Source: Paralcaligenes sp. KSB-10
Lineage (GTDB): Bacteria > Pseudomonadota > Gammaproteobacteria > Burkholderiales > Burkholderiaceae_B
NCBI RefSeq assembly: GCF_021266465.1
Contig: NZ_CP089848.1
Span: 620,001-684,000 of the forward strand
DNA: 64,000 nt
Direction of reading: 5' to 3'
Under the pieces are notes generated by a model. That model searched no databases. It worked only from the letters and a program-made list of their open reading frames with translations, and was not told the origin of the DNA. Shown here piece after piece: positions 15,383-26,092 of the stretch. The translations under genes were made by a program, and so were the position numbers. The number at the start of each line of letters is the position of its first letter. Within the stretch, counting starts at the first letter, position 1.

Positions 15383-15481
15383 TGCTCCGCCCTCCAGCGT
15401 AATGACCACCTTGTTCAAACCGCAGCCCGTCAGGCCACGATTCAAGCACAGTCTTGATTGTACCTGCCCGGCGGCCCGTGT

Positions 15482-16156
15482 TTACCGCAAAGTGAAGCCT
15501 TCCAGCTCCAGCAAGGCATATTTGCGCTCAAGGCCGCCGGTATATCCCGTCAAGGTGCCGGTGCCGGACAAAACCCGGTGGCAGGGAATGATGATTGTGA
15601 TGGGGTTGCGTCCTACGGCGGTTCCTACAGGCCGGCCATGCCGGGCGGACAGGCCTGCCGTACGCGCCACATCGCCGTATGCAACAGTCTGGCCATAGGG
15701 GATCGTCAATAAAGCGTCCCAAACCTTTTTCTGAAAGTCCGTACCCGATACCGCCAGCGGGACGCTGAACGTCTTGCGCCGCCCTGCAAAATACTCATGC
15801 AGTTCTGATTGAGTTTGTTTGAACAAGGCCAAGGTTGCCGCGGGTGTTTCTGTTTGCAGTAGTTGCCAGCCGCCCGATTCATCTGCCATTGTGTCGACCA
15901 ATGCCTTGTCGGCCGAATAGCCGGACCCCAGGCCGAACAGATTGCCTGCTGCATTTTTGTAAGCCTTGAATTTCCTGATTGCCAGGCCGTCCATCATTCC
16001 CGCCGAGGGCCTTCCCGCACTGGGTGAATGCGCCGGAACGCCGTCAACCACAGGGCAATCGGCCTGGCCTGTAAAATACAGTCCGCTGAGCAGTTGCCCT
16101 TCGGAGCAAAGCAGAATCGGCCCTAGCGGCGACGCTATTTGTGCGTGAAATGTCAT
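15482..16156 (-). CDS. ogt: Methylated-DNA--[protein]-cysteine S-methyltransferase with an insertion
   Basis: A 224-residue suicide DNA-repair protein that transfers alkyl groups from O6-alkylguanine to its active-site cysteine. The motif IIPCHRV puts that residue at Cys192, and the DNA-binding helix (FQKKVWDALLTIPYGQTVAYGDVA) and arginine finger segment are intact. Typical Ogt proteins are about 165-175 residues. The excess lies between residues about 36 and 105, where a poorly conserved segment (MMDGLAIRKFKAYKNAAGNLFGLGSGYSADKA region) interrupts the N-terminal domain. The gene stands alone between nfeD and ndh. Confidence 0.9.
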   Translation of the reverse strand: MTFHAQIASPLGPILLCSEGQLLSGLYFTGQADCPVVDGVPAHSPSAGRPSAGMMDGLAIRKFKAYKNAAGNLFGLGSGYSADKALVDTMADESGGWQLLQTETPAATLALFKQTQSELHEYFAGRRKTFSVPLAVSGTDFQKKVWDALLTIPYGQTVAYGDVARTAGLSARHGRPVGTAVGRNPITIIIPCHRVLSGTGTLTGYTGGLERKYALLELEGFTLR

Positions 16157-16180
16157 GTTTCCCCCGCTCTACCTGATTGA

Positions 16181-17488
16181 CTAATGAAGCTTCACTCTTG
16201 GCGCCCCGCGTTTGAGGAACAGCCGCCCTATCGCCAGAAAACCTGTACGCACGATCCCCAGGAAGGCCAGGTGATGCATCAAGTGCAGGCTCATGTACAT
16301 GAGCCGCGCAAAAACGCCTTCTACAAACAGGCCCTTGCCTGTGAGCACACCCATCAGGCTGCCGACACCGCGGCTGTGTCCAATCGAGACCAGGGAGCCA
16401 TAATCCTTGTAGCGAAACTCGCCGGACTCGGACGGAGCCCCCTGGATCCGACTCGCCAGGATCGGGCGCAGAAAAGCGGCCTGCTGGTGGGCAACCTGGG
16501 CACGCGCGGGAAGAAAAGCCCCTTCATCGCCCCAGGAAGCCTGGGCGCAGTCTCCGATTGCAAACACGGATGGGTCGCTGGTGCAAAGTCGCTTGTCGAC
16601 AAGCACCTGGTTGATGCGATTGCAGGCCAAACCCAACTGGGCCAGAAAGGCCGGCGCTTTTATACCTGCCGCCCATACGCATAAATCGGCGGGATAGCAT
16701 TCGCCCTGGCTGTCATGCAGGGAATGGGCGTCAACCGATGCAATGCGCACAGAGGTTTTTATGGTTACGCCGCGCGCTTGCAGCAGTTGCTGTGCCGCTG
16801 TGGACATTTTTTCGGGCAAGGCTGATAGGATACGTGGAGCGCCTTCCAGCAAGGTGATCTGCACATCTTTTGCCGGGTCGAGATTTTCAAGGCCGTAAAA
16901 CGCCACGTCCGCGCAAGCCTGCGTCAGCTCGGCTGCAAGCTCCACTCCGGTGGCGCCCGCCCCCACAATGGCAATGTTCAGCACATGGCCGGGATTTTCC
17001 GCCTTGCTGCGATCCGCCTTGGCCAAGGCATGCAGCAGCTTGAGCCGGAATCTTTCCGCCTGGTCGGTAGAATCCAGCGCCTGGGCAAATTCGCTCGCTC
17101 CCGGGGTTTCAAAAAAATTGGATTTGCTACCTACGGCCAGAACCAAAGTGTCATAGCTTAGATTTCGGGCAGGAAACACCTCTTCTTGCTGCTCGCCCAG
17201 AACAGGCATCAGGCTGACGATTTTCGCTTCGCAATCGATATGCGCCATCTCGCCCCGGATGAATGTAAAGCCGCAGTCCTTGGCAAGCATGAAGTACGAC
17301 AAGCCTTCACGGTGTATATCGAGTGTGCCGGCAGCCACCTCATGAAGCGAGGGCTTCCAGATATGATAGGCCGCCCGATCGATCAGCACGATATGCCCGG
17401 GACCGAACCGGCCACCCAGTTTCGCTGCAAGCTCAAGGCCGCCGGCGCCGCCGCCAACAATAACGACTTTGTAAGGATTAACCTTCAT
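16181..17488 (-). CDS. ndh: Type II NADH:quinone oxidoreductase
   Basis: A 435-residue membrane-associated flavoprotein that passes electrons from NADH to quinone without pumping protons. The FAD-binding VVIVGGGAGGLELAAKLG is at the N-terminus and the NADH-binding IAIVGAGATGVELAAEL near residue 175. The FAD-contact segment FAIGDCAQ is near 315, and an amphipathic membrane-binding tail (LMYMSLHLMHHLAFLGIVRTGFLAIGRLF) ends the protein. The ATG at 17488 is preferred because AGGA lies at a proper distance ahead of it; the ATG at 17497 directly abuts that site. It is separated from ppsA by two hairpins. Confidence 0.92.
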   Translation of the reverse strand: MKVNPYKVVIVGGGAGGLELAAKLGGRFGPGHIVLIDRAAYHIWKPSLHEVAAGTLDIHREGLSYFMLAKDCGFTFIRGEMAHIDCEAKIVSLMPVLGEQQEEVFPARNLSYDTLVLAVGSKSNFFETPGASEFAQALDSTDQAERFRLKLLHALAKADRSKAENPGHVLNIAIVGAGATGVELAAELTQACADVAFYGLENLDPAKDVQITLLEGAPRILSALPEKMSTAAQQLLQARGVTIKTSVRIASVDAHSLHDSQGECYPADLCVWAAGIKAPAFLAQLGLACNRINQVLVDKRLCTSDPSVFAIGDCAQASWGDEGAFLPARAQVAHQQAAFLRPILASRIQGAPSESGEFRYKDYGSLVSIGHSRGVGSLMGVLTGKGLFVEGVFARLMYMSLHLMHHLAFLGIVRTGFLAIGRLFLKRGAPRVKLH

Positions 17489-17570
17489 GCGCTGCATCCT
17501 GTATGTATTTCAATAGAGAAAACCAATACCGCCAAGCCAACACACTCGGGCAATCACCACGCAGCTGCGG

Positions 17571-17607
17571 CCCATAAATAATAAACCCCCGCATAAAACG
17601 AGGGTTT
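17571..17607 (-). terminator. Intrinsic terminator of ppsA
   Basis: On the minus strand AAACCCTCG and CGGGGGTTT form a 9-bp stem with one T-G pair around TTTTATG (17607-17583), followed by ATTATTTATG. It lies about 70 nt after the ppsA stop, beyond a second hairpin at 17611-17647. Confidence 0.65.
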
Positions 17608-17610
17608 GCG

Positions 17611-17647
17611 GCCGGTGCAAGAGCAGGCTGGCCTGTCTTGCACCGGC
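17611..17647 (-). terminator. Strong hairpin at the ppsA 3' end
   Basis: A perfect 12-bp stem, GCCGGTGCAAGA (17611-17622) and TCTTGCACCGGC (17636-17647), with a 13-nt loop, 29 nt past the ppsA stop. It has no T-run of its own and precedes the AAACCC hairpin. It may protect the transcript end or act with the next hairpin. Confidence 0.55.
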
Positions 17648-17676
17648 CCCGACGGGCTTATAACGCGCAACCGCGT

Positions 17677-20067
17677 TTAGGCCGCCGCGCTTTGAACCGC
17701 CTCTTGCTCGGCCAGACGCTTCCAGGTATCCACCACTGTATCGGGGTTGAGCGACATGGAGAGGATCCCCTCGTCGCGCAGCCATTGAGCCAGATCGGGA
17801 TGGTCGCTGGGGCCTTGGCCGCAAATCCCCACGTACTTGCCGGCGTTCAGGCATGCCTTGACGGCACGACTCAGCATGAACTTGACCGCGGCGTCGCGCT
17901 CATCGAAATCGGCTGCCAGCAGTTCCATGCCCGAATCGCGGTCCAGACCCAGTGTCAGTTGAGTCATGTCATTGGAACCTATCGAGAAACCGTCGAAATA
18001 GCGCAGGAACTCATCGGCCAGAATCGCATTCGAAGGCACTTCGCACATCATGATCAGGCGCAGGCCGTTTTCGCCGCGAGCCAGGCCATGCCTGGACAAC
18101 AGATCGACCACCTTGGCCGCCTGCGGCAATGTCCGTACGAACGGCACCATGATTTCGACGTTGGTCAGGCCCATTTCGTCGCGGACTTTCTTGAGGGCCT
18201 CGCATTCCATGCGAAAGCACCCTTCGAACTCGGCGGAAATGTAACGCGACGCGCCGCGAAAGCCCAGCATGGGGTTTTCTTCTTCCGGCTCGTAGCGGGA
18301 ACCCCCGACCAGCTTGCGGTATTCATTGGACTTGAAATCCGACAAGCGCACGATAACGGGTTTGGGGTAGAACGCGGCAGCAATGGTGGCAATGCCTTCA
18401 GCCAGTTTTTCCACAAAAAATGCGCGCGGGCTGGCGTAGCCGCGTGCCGCGGATTCGACCGCCTTTTTAAGTTCGGCATCGACGTTGGGGTAATCGAGCA
18501 CCGCCTTGGGATGCACATTGATATTATTGTTGATGATGAATTCAAGCCGCGCCAGCCCCACACCGTGATTGGGGATCTGGGAGAAATCGAAAGCCAGCTG
18601 AGGATTGCCGACATTCATCATGACCTTCAGGCCGATATCGGGCATTTCCCCCCACTGGACCTCTTCGATCTCGGTTTCGATCAGGCCATCGTAAATACGG
18701 CCTTCGTCACCTTCGGCGCAGGAAACCGTGACTTCCTTGCCGTTGTCCAGCACCGAAGTGGCATTGGCGCATCCGACGACCGCGGGGATTCCGAGTTCAC
18801 GAGCAATAATGGCGGCATGGCAAGTGCGGCCTCCGCGATTCGTGACGATTGCCGAGGCCATTTTCATGACCGGCTCCCAGTTCGGATCGGTCATGTCGGT
18901 AACCAGCACATCGCCGGGCCGGACTTGATCCATTTCGGAGATATCGGCCACGATCCTGACTTTGCCCGACCCGATTTTCTGACCGATTGCCCGACCCGTG
19001 ATCAGGACGTCGCCGGTGGCCTTGAGGCGATAGCGTTCTTGAACATCGTGCTGGTTTTGCTGCGATTTGACCGTTTCGGGCCGCGCCTGCAAGATATAGA
19101 TCTTGCCGTCGATGCCATCGCGGCCCCATTCGATGTCCATGGGGCGCTGGTAGTGTTTTTCGATGATGACCGCGTAGCGCGCAAGCTCGATGATTTCGTC
19201 GTCGCTCAGCGAGTAGCGATTGCGCTCCGAAACCGGCACATCGACCGTGCGCACGGCCACGCCTGCCGTCCGCGCAGGGTCGAATTCCATTTTGATGAGC
19301 TTGGAGCCGATGCGCCGCCCAATGATCGGGTAATGGCCCGAAGCCAAGGTGGGCTTGAATACATAGAACTCGTCGGGATTGACGGCCCCTTGCACCACCG
19401 TTTCACCCAGGCCGTAAGACGAAGTGATGAACACGACATCATCGAAACCCGATTCGGTGTCCAGCGTGAACATGACGCCCGCGCTGCCGCGATCGGAGCG
19501 AACCATGCGCTGGATGCCCGCCGACAAGGCTACATCGGCGTGGGCATAGCCTTTATGCACGCGATAGGAAATGGCGCGATCGTTATACAGCGACGCAAAG
19601 ACATGGCGAATTTTATCGATGACATCGTCGATGCCCACCACATTCAGGAAAGTTTCCTGCTGGCCGGCGAACGAGGCATCCGGCAAATCTTCGGCCGTGG
19701 CTGAGGAACGAACCGCGAAAGAGCCTTTGCCGTCCGCGTCGAGTTCGGCGAACGCACCGCGTATCGCCTGCTCGAACGCCGCAGGAAAAGGCGTATCGAT
19801 AATCCATTGGCGGATTTCAGAGCCCGCGGCAGCCAGGGCACGCACATCTTCGGAATCAAGCGTCGACAGGCGCTCTGCAATGCGCTGGTCGAGTTCAGTC
19901 GATTTCAAGAAATCGCGAAAGGCGTCGGCGGTGGTCGCAAATCCGCCCGGGACCCTTACCCCAGCTTCTGCCAATTGGCTGATCATCTCGCCTAGCGATG
20001 CGTTTTTACCTCCTACCGAGTCGACGTCCGTCATGCGGAGCTGCTCGAAAGATACTACATAAGACAT
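17677..20067 (-). CDS. ppsA: Phosphoenolpyruvate synthase
   Basis: A 796-residue enzyme that makes phosphoenolpyruvate, AMP and phosphate from pyruvate and ATP, the entry into gluconeogenesis. The N-terminal ATP-grasp domain starts with [12 protein letters not shown]. The swivelling phosphohistidine domain carries [21 protein letters not shown] near residue 420, and the C-terminal pyruvate-binding barrel ends with the catalytic Cys in [17 protein letters not shown]. Length equals E. coli PpsA. The regulator gene ppsR is divergent, 142 bp away. A double hairpin ends the transcript. Confidence 0.97.
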   Translation of the reverse strand: MSYVVSFEQLRMTDVDSVGGKNASLGEMISQLAEAGVRVPGGFATTADAFRDFLKSTELDQRIAERLSTLDSEDVRALAAAGSEIRQWIIDTPFPAAFEQAIRGAFAELDADGKGSFAVRSSATAEDLPDASFAGQQETFLNVVGIDDVIDKIRHVFASLYNDRAISYRVHKGYAHADVALSAGIQRMVRSDRGSAGVMFTLDTESGFDDVVFITSSYGLGETVVQGAVNPDEFYVFKPTLASGHYPIIGRRIGSKLIKMEFDPARTAGVAVRTVDVPVSERNRYSLSDDEIIELARYAVIIEKHYQRPMDIEWGRDGIDGKIYILQARPETVKSQQNQHDVQERYRLKATGDVLITGRAIGQKIGSGKVRIVADISEMDQVRPGDVLVTDMTDPNWEPVMKMASAIVTNRGGRTCHAAIIARELGIPAVVGCANATSVLDNGKEVTVSCAEGDEGRIYDGLIETEIEEVQWGEMPDIGLKVMMNVGNPQLAFDFSQIPNHGVGLARLEFIINNNINVHPKAVLDYPNVDAELKKAVESAARGYASPRAFFVEKLAEGIATIAAAFYPKPVIVRLSDFKSNEYRKLVGGSRYEPEEENPMLGFRGASRYISAEFEGCFRMECEALKKVRDEMGLTNVEIMVPFVRTLPQAAKVVDLLSRHGLARGENGLRLIMMCEVPSNAILADEFLRYFDGFSIGSNDMTQLTLGLDRDSGMELLAADFDERDAAVKFMLSRAVKACLNAGKYVGICGQGPSDHPDLAQWLRDEGILSMSLNPDTVVDTWKRLAEQEAVQSAAA

Positions 20068-20209
20068 AAAGTCACCTTTGAACTATAGAAGAAAGCTTGT
20101 TTGCTTAACGCACGACCCACGCACTAACCAAACCAGCCTTGCCTAGGATAAAGGCGACTGTTAATCTTCGATTGTACCGTTTCCGATCCCCTCTGCACTA
20201 TTAATTCTC

Positions 20210-21043
20210 ATGACCGACCCCCTCATCGAACGCACCGTATTTATTGTTTCCGACAGTACAGGCATTACCGCCGAAACATTTAGTCACTCAGTGCTTTCGC
20301 AATTCGAGCAGGTCAACTTCCAGCAGATCCGCATTCCATTTATTGATAGCCCCGAAAAAGCCGCGGAGGCCGCCCATCGGATCAATCGCTGCGCTCAGGA
20401 GCAAAACCAGCCGCCCCTGGTATTCAGCACACTGGTCGACCCTGAAATCGCACTGGCAATCCGTCAGTCCAACTGCACGTTTCTGGACCTTTTCGGCACT
20501 TTCGTCCAGCATATCGAAACCGCCCTGGGCATGAAGTCGAGCCATTCGGTCGGTCGGTCGCATATGGGCGGGCTGTCCAAGCAATACAACAACCGGATCG
20601 AAGCCATCAATTTCAGCCTGGCTCATGACGACGGCCAATTCATTCACGGGCTGAAACAGTCCGATGTCATCCTGATTGGCGTTTCGCGCTGCGGAAAAAC
20701 CCCGACCAGTCTTTACCTCGCCATGCAATATGCCATCAAGGCCGCCAATTTCCCCCTCATCCCCGAAGATTTCGATCGCGGTTCGCTGCCGGCCACTTTG
20801 GCGCCCTACAAGCAAAAACTGTTCGGCCTGTCCATCCAGCCCGGACGCCTGGCCGAAGTGCGCAACGAGCGGCGCCCAAACAGCGTGTATGCCTCCTTGA
20901 AGCAATGCCGCCACGAAGTCGCGGCAGCCGAGCGATTGATGCGCATGGAAAGCATACCGTGGCTGTCAACCACAACCAAATCGATTGAAGAGATCTCGAC
21001 CAAAGTGCTGGAAGAAGTAGGCTTGAACCGCCGCGCCTATTAA
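20210..21043 (+). CDS. ppsR: PEP synthase regulatory protein (bifunctional kinase/pyrophosphorylase)
   Basis: A 277-residue DUF299 protein that inactivates PpsA by ADP-dependent phosphorylation of a threonine next to its catalytic histidine and restores it with phosphate. The opening FIVSDSTGITAETF and the P-loop GVSRCGKTPTSLYLA near residue 160 are diagnostic. The block ENRRPNSVYAS-like NERRPNSVYASLKQCRHEV is also present. Divergent placement beside ppsA fits the role. The 142-bp intergenic stretch contains a weak candidate pair TTGCCT/TTAATC for this gene but no clear operator. Confidence 0.96.
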   Translation: MTDPLIERTVFIVSDSTGITAETFSHSVLSQFEQVNFQQIRIPFIDSPEKAAEAAHRINRCAQEQNQPPLVFSTLVDPEIALAIRQSNCTFLDLFGTFVQHIETALGMKSSHSVGRSHMGGLSKQYNNRIEAINFSLAHDDGQFIHGLKQSDVILIGVSRCGKTPTSLYLAMQYAIKAANFPLIPEDFDRGSLPATLAPYKQKLFGLSIQPGRLAEVRNERRPNSVYASLKQCRHEVAAAERLMRMESIPWLSTTTKSIEEISTKVLEEVGLNRRAY

Positions 21044-21053
21044 GCCAGACCAA

Positions 21054-21851
21054 TCAGGCTGGGGTGGCCGGCCGCCTGCCCGCGGCCAGATGCTGCCGGC
21101 GATGCTCGAACAAACAAATGGCCGCGGCCACGGCCACATTAAGCGACTCCACTCCCGCGGCTTGTGGAATGAATACGCGCCTGTCAGCCAGCGTCAGCAA
21201 AGCCGCATGCACACCCTGCCCTTCGTTGCCGACCAGCCATGCACAGCGTGCCGGCAAGGGTTGGGAATACACAGACTCGCCTTGCGCCAGTGCCGTGGCA
21301 ATCAGGGGGATAGCCAGTTTTTTATATTCAACCTGCAAATCGGCGTGCTCGTATATCGACAGGGAAAAATGCGCGCCTTGCGCGCTGCGCAAAACTTTGG
21401 GCGACCAAGCGGACGCGGTACCCTCCGACAAATAAACATGCTGGATTCCGGCCGCCGCCGCGGTGCGCAACAAAGTACCCACATTGCCCGGATCCTGGAT
21501 TCGATCCAGCCAGAGGCAGTTTTCGTCGATACTTGCCGGCGGCACAGGCTGGGGTGCCGCCACCAGAAAATAAACGCCCTGGCCATGCTCGACCTGGGAC
21601 AGGCTGTGCATCAACCGTGCTTCGCATGTCAGCGCGACTCTGGAACTCATGGCCTGCGCCAGTTGGCTCAATTCCTTGCCATGCTGCAGGCGCTCAATAT
21701 CGAACAGCGCCAGATCGGGTTCACCGTAATGGCTAAGCCAGGTCTGGCAGATATGTATCCCTTCGAGCACGATATGGCTATCGCGCTTGCCCGCCACCAG
21801 GCGGGCCAGGCGCTTGTATTGCGGGTTATCGCGCGAACTGATGTGTTTCAT
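21054..21851 (-). CDS. SpoU/TrmH-family RNA 2'-O-methyltransferase
   Basis: A 265-residue SPOUT methyltransferase. The N-terminal substrate-binding domain ([33 protein letters not shown]) resembles RlmB/TsnR proteins. The knotted catalytic domain has [32 protein letters not shown] and [18 protein letters not shown], the three SpoU motifs with the catalytic Arg and the SAM-binding knot. It likely methylates a ribose in rRNA or tRNA; the site cannot be told. Its start overlaps the rnhB stop by four bases. It is the last gene of the long supercluster and converges on ppsR with a 10-bp gap. Confidence 0.9.
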   Translation of the reverse strand: MKHISSRDNPQYKRLARLVAGKRDSHIVLEGIHICQTWLSHYGEPDLALFDIERLQHGKELSQLAQAMSSRVALTCEARLMHSLSQVEHGQGVYFLVAAPQPVPPASIDENCLWLDRIQDPGNVGTLLRTAAAAGIQHVYLSEGTASAWSPKVLRSAQGAHFSLSIYEHADLQVEYKKLAIPLIATALAQGESVYSQPLPARCAWLVGNEGQGVHAALLTLADRRVFIPQAAGVESLNVAVAAAICLFEHRRQHLAAGRRPATPA

Positions 21852-22453
21852 GGGAAAAATCGCTTGACTGGCGCGAAACTGCGGCGATGCGCCGGACAGG
21901 GCCCGTGCTCCTGCAAACGCAGCAGATGCAAAGCGGTGCCGTAGCCTTTATGCTGGTCGAAAGCATAATCCGGATAAGATTCGTGCAAAACCAGGCAATC
22001 GGCATCGCGGGCCGTCTTGGCCAAAATCGATGCGGCCGAAATCGATGCCACCTTGGCATCACCCTTCACGATGGCCTCTGCCAGACAGCCCAGCCCCACA
22101 GGCAGGCGATTGCCGTCTATCAGTGCCTTGTCGGGGGCTACCGCCAAGCCCTCGCAGGCACGGCGCATCGCCAACATGGTGGCCTGCAAGATATTCAGGC
22201 TATCGATTTCTTCCACACTGGCGCTGGCAATACACCAGGCCAGGGCCTGGTTCCGTATGGTCAGCGCCAATTGCTCACGGCGCGCCGCGGACAGTGTTTT
22301 GGAGTCGGCCAGGCCATGGATGGGCCGTTCGGGGTCAAGAATGACTGCCGCCGCGAAAACCGGGCCCGCCAAAGGCCCCCGCCCGGCTTCATCGATGCCG
22401 GCAACACGCATGCCGCCATGCGCAAGAATGTCGAATAAATCAGCCTGCTCCAT
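21848..22453 (-). CDS. rnhB: Ribonuclease HII
   Basis: A 201-residue endonuclease that removes ribonucleotides from DNA and the RNA of RNA-DNA hybrids. The catalytic opening [14 protein letters not shown] gives Asp21 and Glu22; further acidic residues are in ALIDGNR and [14 protein letters not shown]. It overlaps lpxB by 14 bp, and the following methyltransferase gene by four. The position after lpxB is the usual one in proteobacteria. Confidence 0.96.
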   Translation of the reverse strand: MEQADLFDILAHGGMRVAGIDEAGRGPLAGPVFAAAVILDPERPIHGLADSKTLSAARREQLALTIRNQALAWCIASASVEEIDSLNILQATMLAMRRACEGLAVAPDKALIDGNRLPVGLGCLAEAIVKGDAKVASISAASILAKTARDADCLVLHESYPDYAFDQHKGYGTALHLLRLQEHGPCPAHRRSFAPVKRFFP

Positions 22454-23684
22454 GTCGAGCCTGTTCCAGGATCGCTTGGGCGGCCAGGGCGGGAGTATCG
22501 CGCCAAAGCGATTGATGCATTACGGTGAAGCGCGCGGCGATGCGCTGCGCGTAATCGCGGTCTGTCAGCGCTTTCCAGGCCGCTTCGGCCAGGGCTTCGG
22601 GAGTGGCCTCGTCCTGCAAAAGCTCGGGCACGGCAAAATCGTTCAGCAGGACATTGGGCAAGCCCACCCAGGGCACATAAGGCCTGGACTGCCCCGATTT
22701 CCATTCCATGAGGCGTCGCATCGTCGGCGACAGGACATAGGAAATCACCATGGGGCGTTTGAACAGCGCCGCTTCGAGCGTCGCCGTTCCGCTGGCGACC
22801 AGAACGGCATCGGCCGCCTCCATGGCATTCCAGGCGGCAGGCCGCGCCGCATAAGCGCTCGCGGCGGCCACATCGCTATCGGGCAAAACAACTGTTCGGC
22901 TTGCCCCCCCCGGCGCAGGCTCCTGTTCGAGCAGACGCAGATTCGCCACCGGATATTGCCGGAGAAAGAGCTCGAATTCGTGGCGGCGCTGCCGATTGAC
23001 CATAGGCACAAGTATCTGCAATTTGGGATCCTGCTGCAGCAGGCGCTGCGCCGCCTGCAGAAACCGCGGCGCCAGCAATCTGATTTCCGACGCCCGGCTG
23101 CCCGGCATCAAGGCCAGGACGCGGGCGCCCTGGTCTATCCCCAAATGCTTTCTGACGGCGCCGCGATCGGGTTGCATGGGAATGATTTCGGCCAAAGGGT
23201 GCCCTACATACGTTACAGGCACTCCTTCTTTCTGGTAGATGGCCTCTTCGAATGGGAACAGGACCAGCATGTGCGATACGGCGGCCCGAATTTTATCGAT
23301 TCGCTCGTAGCGCCAAGCCCATATCGAAGGTCCGACAAAATGAACGGTGGGGATGCCCGCCTGTTTAAGCTGCTGTTCCAGACGCAGATTGAAATCGGGG
23401 GCGTCAACGCCCACAAACACATCGGGAGGATGCTTGAGCCAGCGTCTTTTTACATTGAAATAGGTATTGAGCAAGCTGGGTAAGCGTTTGAAGGCATCGG
23501 CATAGCCAAAGACGGTCAGGGCATTCATGGAATGCCACATATCGAGCCGCTGTTCGAGCATCGCCGGGCCGCCTATGCCCTCGCAGCGGCTATCGGCCAC
23601 GTGCCGGCCTATGCCTTGTATAACGCGCGCGGCCAGCAAGTCGCCCGATGGCTCACCTGCCACCATGCCCACGCGCAAACTCAT
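22440..23684 (-). CDS. lpxB: Lipid-A-disaccharide synthase
   Basis: A 414-residue GT-B glycosyltransferase of family 19 that joins UDP-2,3-diacylglucosamine and lipid X to the lipid A disaccharide. Family blocks are [67 protein letters not shown] and [11 protein letters not shown]. It works at the inner face of the cytoplasmic membrane. It overlaps lpxA upstream by four bases and rnhB downstream. Confidence 0.96.
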   Translation of the reverse strand: MSLRVGMVAGEPSGDLLAARVIQGIGRHVADSRCEGIGGPAMLEQRLDMWHSMNALTVFGYADAFKRLPSLLNTYFNVKRRWLKHPPDVFVGVDAPDFNLRLEQQLKQAGIPTVHFVGPSIWAWRYERIDKIRAAVSHMLVLFPFEEAIYQKEGVPVTYVGHPLAEIIPMQPDRGAVRKHLGIDQGARVLALMPGSRASEIRLLAPRFLQAAQRLLQQDPKLQILVPMVNRQRRHEFELFLRQYPVANLRLLEQEPAPGGASRTVVLPDSDVAAASAYAARPAAWNAMEAADAVLVASGTATLEAALFKRPMVISYVLSPTMRRLMEWKSGQSRPYVPWVGLPNVLLNDFAVPELLQDEATPEALAEAAWKALTDRDYAQRIAARFTVMHQSLWRDTPALAAQAILEQARHGAG

Positions 23685-24475
23685 ATGCGCACAATGCCTC
23701 GGGTCGACGCCTCGAGAAAGTCGATCAGGGTTTGCAGCGCATCGCCGGCAATCGGCTGCTCGGCCTGCAGTTCGCGCATGCGTTCGACGGCCTGATCGAT
23801 ATTGAGCTGACGCCGATACAACAGCTTGTAGGCCTCTTTGAGCGCCGCAATCGATTCCTGGGCGTAGCCGCGGCGGCTCAGCCCTTCGGAATTAATGCCT
23901 ACCGGCCGAAATGGGTCGCCGGCGCCTATTATGTAAGGCGGGATGTCCTGGCGAATCGAGCTTGTGCCTCCTATCATGGTGTGGGCGCCAATCCTGACGA
24001 ACTGATGGGCCGCCGACAAGCCGCCGACTATCGCCCAATCATCGATATGGATGTGGCCCGCCAGCTGCACGCTGTTGGCGATGACCGTATGGTTTGCAAT
24101 CTGGCAATCGTGGGCAATATGCACATAGGCCATGATCCAGTTGTCGTTGCCGACCCGGGTAACGCCCACGTCCTGGGCCGTGCCGGTACTGATCGTGACA
24201 TACTCGCGGATAGTGTTGCCTTCGCCGATTTCAAGCCGGGTGGGCTCGCCAGCGTATTTTTTGTCCTGCGGGATTCCGCCTATGGAACAAAAACGATAAA
24301 AATTGTTGTTGGCGCCTATGGTGGTATGGCCGTCGATCACGCAATGCGGCCCCACCACGGAACCGGCGCCTATACTGACGTTCTCGCCAATGATGCTATA
24401 TGGCCCGACCGTCACATCGGCAGCAAGGTTTGCTCCCGGAGCCACGATAGCCGTCGTGTGAATTAAACTTGCCAT
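23681..24475 (-). CDS. lpxA: UDP-N-acetylglucosamine acyltransferase
   Basis: A 264-residue left-handed beta-helix enzyme for the first step of lipid A synthesis, 3-O-acylation of UDP-GlcNAc from acyl-ACP. Hexapeptide repeats run from residue about 8 to 180 (IVAPGANLAADVTVGPYSIIGENVSIG). The catalytic His lies in YVHIAHDCQI, and the C-terminal helical domain (AYKLLYRRQLNIDQAVERM) is complete. ATG 24475 shares one base with the fabZ stop (TAATG); the in-frame GTG at 24502 lies inside fabZ and is unlikely. Confidence 0.96.
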   Translation of the reverse strand: MASLIHTTAIVAPGANLAADVTVGPYSIIGENVSIGAGSVVGPHCVIDGHTTIGANNNFYRFCSIGGIPQDKKYAGEPTRLEIGEGNTIREYVTISTGTAQDVGVTRVGNDNWIMAYVHIAHDCQIANHTVIANSVQLAGHIHIDDWAIVGGLSAAHQFVRIGAHTMIGGTSSIRQDIPPYIIGAGDPFRPVGINSEGLSRRGYAQESIAALKEAYKLLYRRQLNIDQAVERMRELQAEQPIAGDALQTLIDFLEASTRGIVRI

Positions 24476-24927
24476 TACTCTTCCAGAGCACGAATCGCAC
24501 ACATGAGTTTAGCTTCGGCCGCAACCTGGCCATCGACCGTGGCCTTGCCCGAGTACTTGCAAATGGTACGGCTGATACGCTCGGCTACGACTTCGAGGCG
24601 TAGCTGGTCGCCCGGCAGAACCGGCCGACGAAACCGGGCACCGTCGACACCCACCAGATAATAGGCGATTTTCTTGTCGGCGGGATTCACCCCGCTGTCG
24701 TCTTCGAATGAAAACAAGGCGGCAGCCTGCGCCATGGCTTCGATGATCAGGACCCCTGGCATGACGGGGTGATGTGGGAAATGCCCGGTAAAGAAAGGCT
24801 CATTCATCGAGACATTTTTAATGGCTACTATGCTCTTGCCCGGAATCATCTCCAGCACCCGATCGATCAGCAGCATCGGATAGCGATGCGGCAATCGGTC
24901 CATAATTCCCTTGATATCGAGTTCCAT
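24475..24927 (-). CDS. fabZ: 3-hydroxyacyl-ACP dehydratase FabZ
   Basis: A 150-residue hot-dog-fold dehydratase of fatty acid elongation. The catalytic His49 and Glu63 are in the block [23 protein letters not shown]. It shares 3-hydroxyacyl-ACP with LpxA and LpxD, which balances phospholipid and lipid A synthesis and fits its place between their genes. It overlaps lpxA by one base. A 64-bp gap separates it from lpxD. Confidence 0.97.
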   Translation of the reverse strand: MELDIKGIMDRLPHRYPMLLIDRVLEMIPGKSIVAIKNVSMNEPFFTGHFPHHPVMPGVLIIEAMAQAAALFSFEDDSGVNPADKKIAYYLVGVDGARFRRPVLPGDQLRLEVVAERISRTICKYSGKATVDGQVAAEAKLMCAIRALEE

Positions 24928-24991
24928 TTTTTTTATCCTACAAGCAAGAAACGTTTGATGCGTTTACATCTTATTAAATTAATAGAGCAGG

Positions 24992-26086
24992 CTACAGGCT
25001 TGGATCTTCCATGGCCCTGACCCGCCGCCGCAACTGAGCCAGTTGCGACACCACGGCAGCGTTACGCTGCCATTGAGTATGGCTTGCAAACGGATATACC
25101 CCGGTATACCGGCCGGGCTCGCTGATGTTCGACGTAATGGCGGTTCCTCCCGAAATATGCACATCGTCGGCCAGAATGAGATGCCCGGAGATCATTGAGG
25201 CGCCTCCGACTGTGCAACGCCGGCCGATGTGCGTCGAGCCGGCCACGCCCACGCATGCCGCCATTGCGGTGTGGTCGCCTATGTGAACATTATGGGCGAT
25301 CATGATCTGGTTATCCAGCTTGACGCCATTGCCGACAAGCGTGTCTTCAAGGGCGCCTCGGTCGATAGTCGTGTTTGCCCCGATTTCAACATCGTTGCCG
25401 ATCTGGATGCCACCGATCTGGGCAATTTTTGCCCAGGCACCCGGCTCTTTGTAAGGATCTGGCGCAAAACCAAAGCCATCGGCTCCCAACACAACGCCCG
25501 CATGCAATATGGCACGATCCCCCACCTTGATGCCGTGGTACAGCGTCACCCGTGCATGCAACAGGCAATCCTGCCCTATCGCCGAGTTGGCGCCAATGAT
25601 ACAGCCGGGCCCCAGGCGCGAGCCGCGGCCTACTTTGGCACCCGACTCGATCACGCAGTAAGGCCCAATGCTGACATGCTCCCCAATTTCGGCCGAATCG
25701 GCAATCGTGGCACCAGGATGTATGCCGGTAGGCAGGCTGTCGAGTCGATGCTGATCGAACCACTGGGCCAGCAAGGCGTACATGAGATATGGCTGGCTGC
25801 ACACGACGACACGGTAGGCGCGCTCGACCGCGGGCAAAGACTGGTATACATCGGCAGTCATGATGACCGCCGCCGCGCGGCACTCATTAAGCTGCGCCTG
25901 CAACTTCGGGTTCGAGAGAAAGCTGATTTCAGCCGGGCCTGCCGAAAGCAATGAACCCAGGCCCTGGATGGAGGGCTTGGGTTCATTTGCGGCCTCGATG
26001 ATTTCGCAATCGAGGCCTACGGTATTTGCAGCCCCCAACAATTCACGCAAAGTTGGCGCCTGATCGGATGCTAGCAATACCGGCAT
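24992..26086 (-). CDS. lpxD: UDP-3-O-(3-hydroxyacyl)glucosamine N-acyltransferase
   Basis: A 364-residue trimeric acyltransferase, third step of lipid A synthesis. The N-terminal uridine-binding domain (about residues 1-100) precedes left-handed beta-helix hexapeptides (IHPGATIADSAEIGEHVSIGPYCVIESGAKVG). The catalytic His lies in IMIAHNVHIGDH near residue 245, and a C-terminal helix carries VSQLAQLRRRVRAMED. It starts 6 bp after the skp stop. Confidence 0.96.
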   Translation of the reverse strand: MPVLLASDQAPTLRELLGAANTVGLDCEIIEAANEPKPSIQGLGSLLSAGPAEISFLSNPKLQAQLNECRAAAVIMTADVYQSLPAVERAYRVVVCSQPYLMYALLAQWFDQHRLDSLPTGIHPGATIADSAEIGEHVSIGPYCVIESGAKVGRGSRLGPGCIIGANSAIGQDCLLHARVTLYHGIKVGDRAILHAGVVLGADGFGFAPDPYKEPGAWAKIAQIGGIQIGNDVEIGANTTIDRGALEDTLVGNGVKLDNQIMIAHNVHIGDHTAMAACVGVAGSTHIGRRCTVGGASMISGHLILADDVHISGGTAITSNISEPGRYTGVYPFASHTQWQRNAAVVSQLAQLRRRVRAMEDPSL

Positions 26087-26092
26087 GTGCGT

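Noticed and set aside
17677-19704. A 688-codon open frame on the plus strand opposite ppsA.
   Set aside because: It is antisense shadow coding from GC-rich codon use; the minus strand encodes a full, motif-complete PEP synthase.
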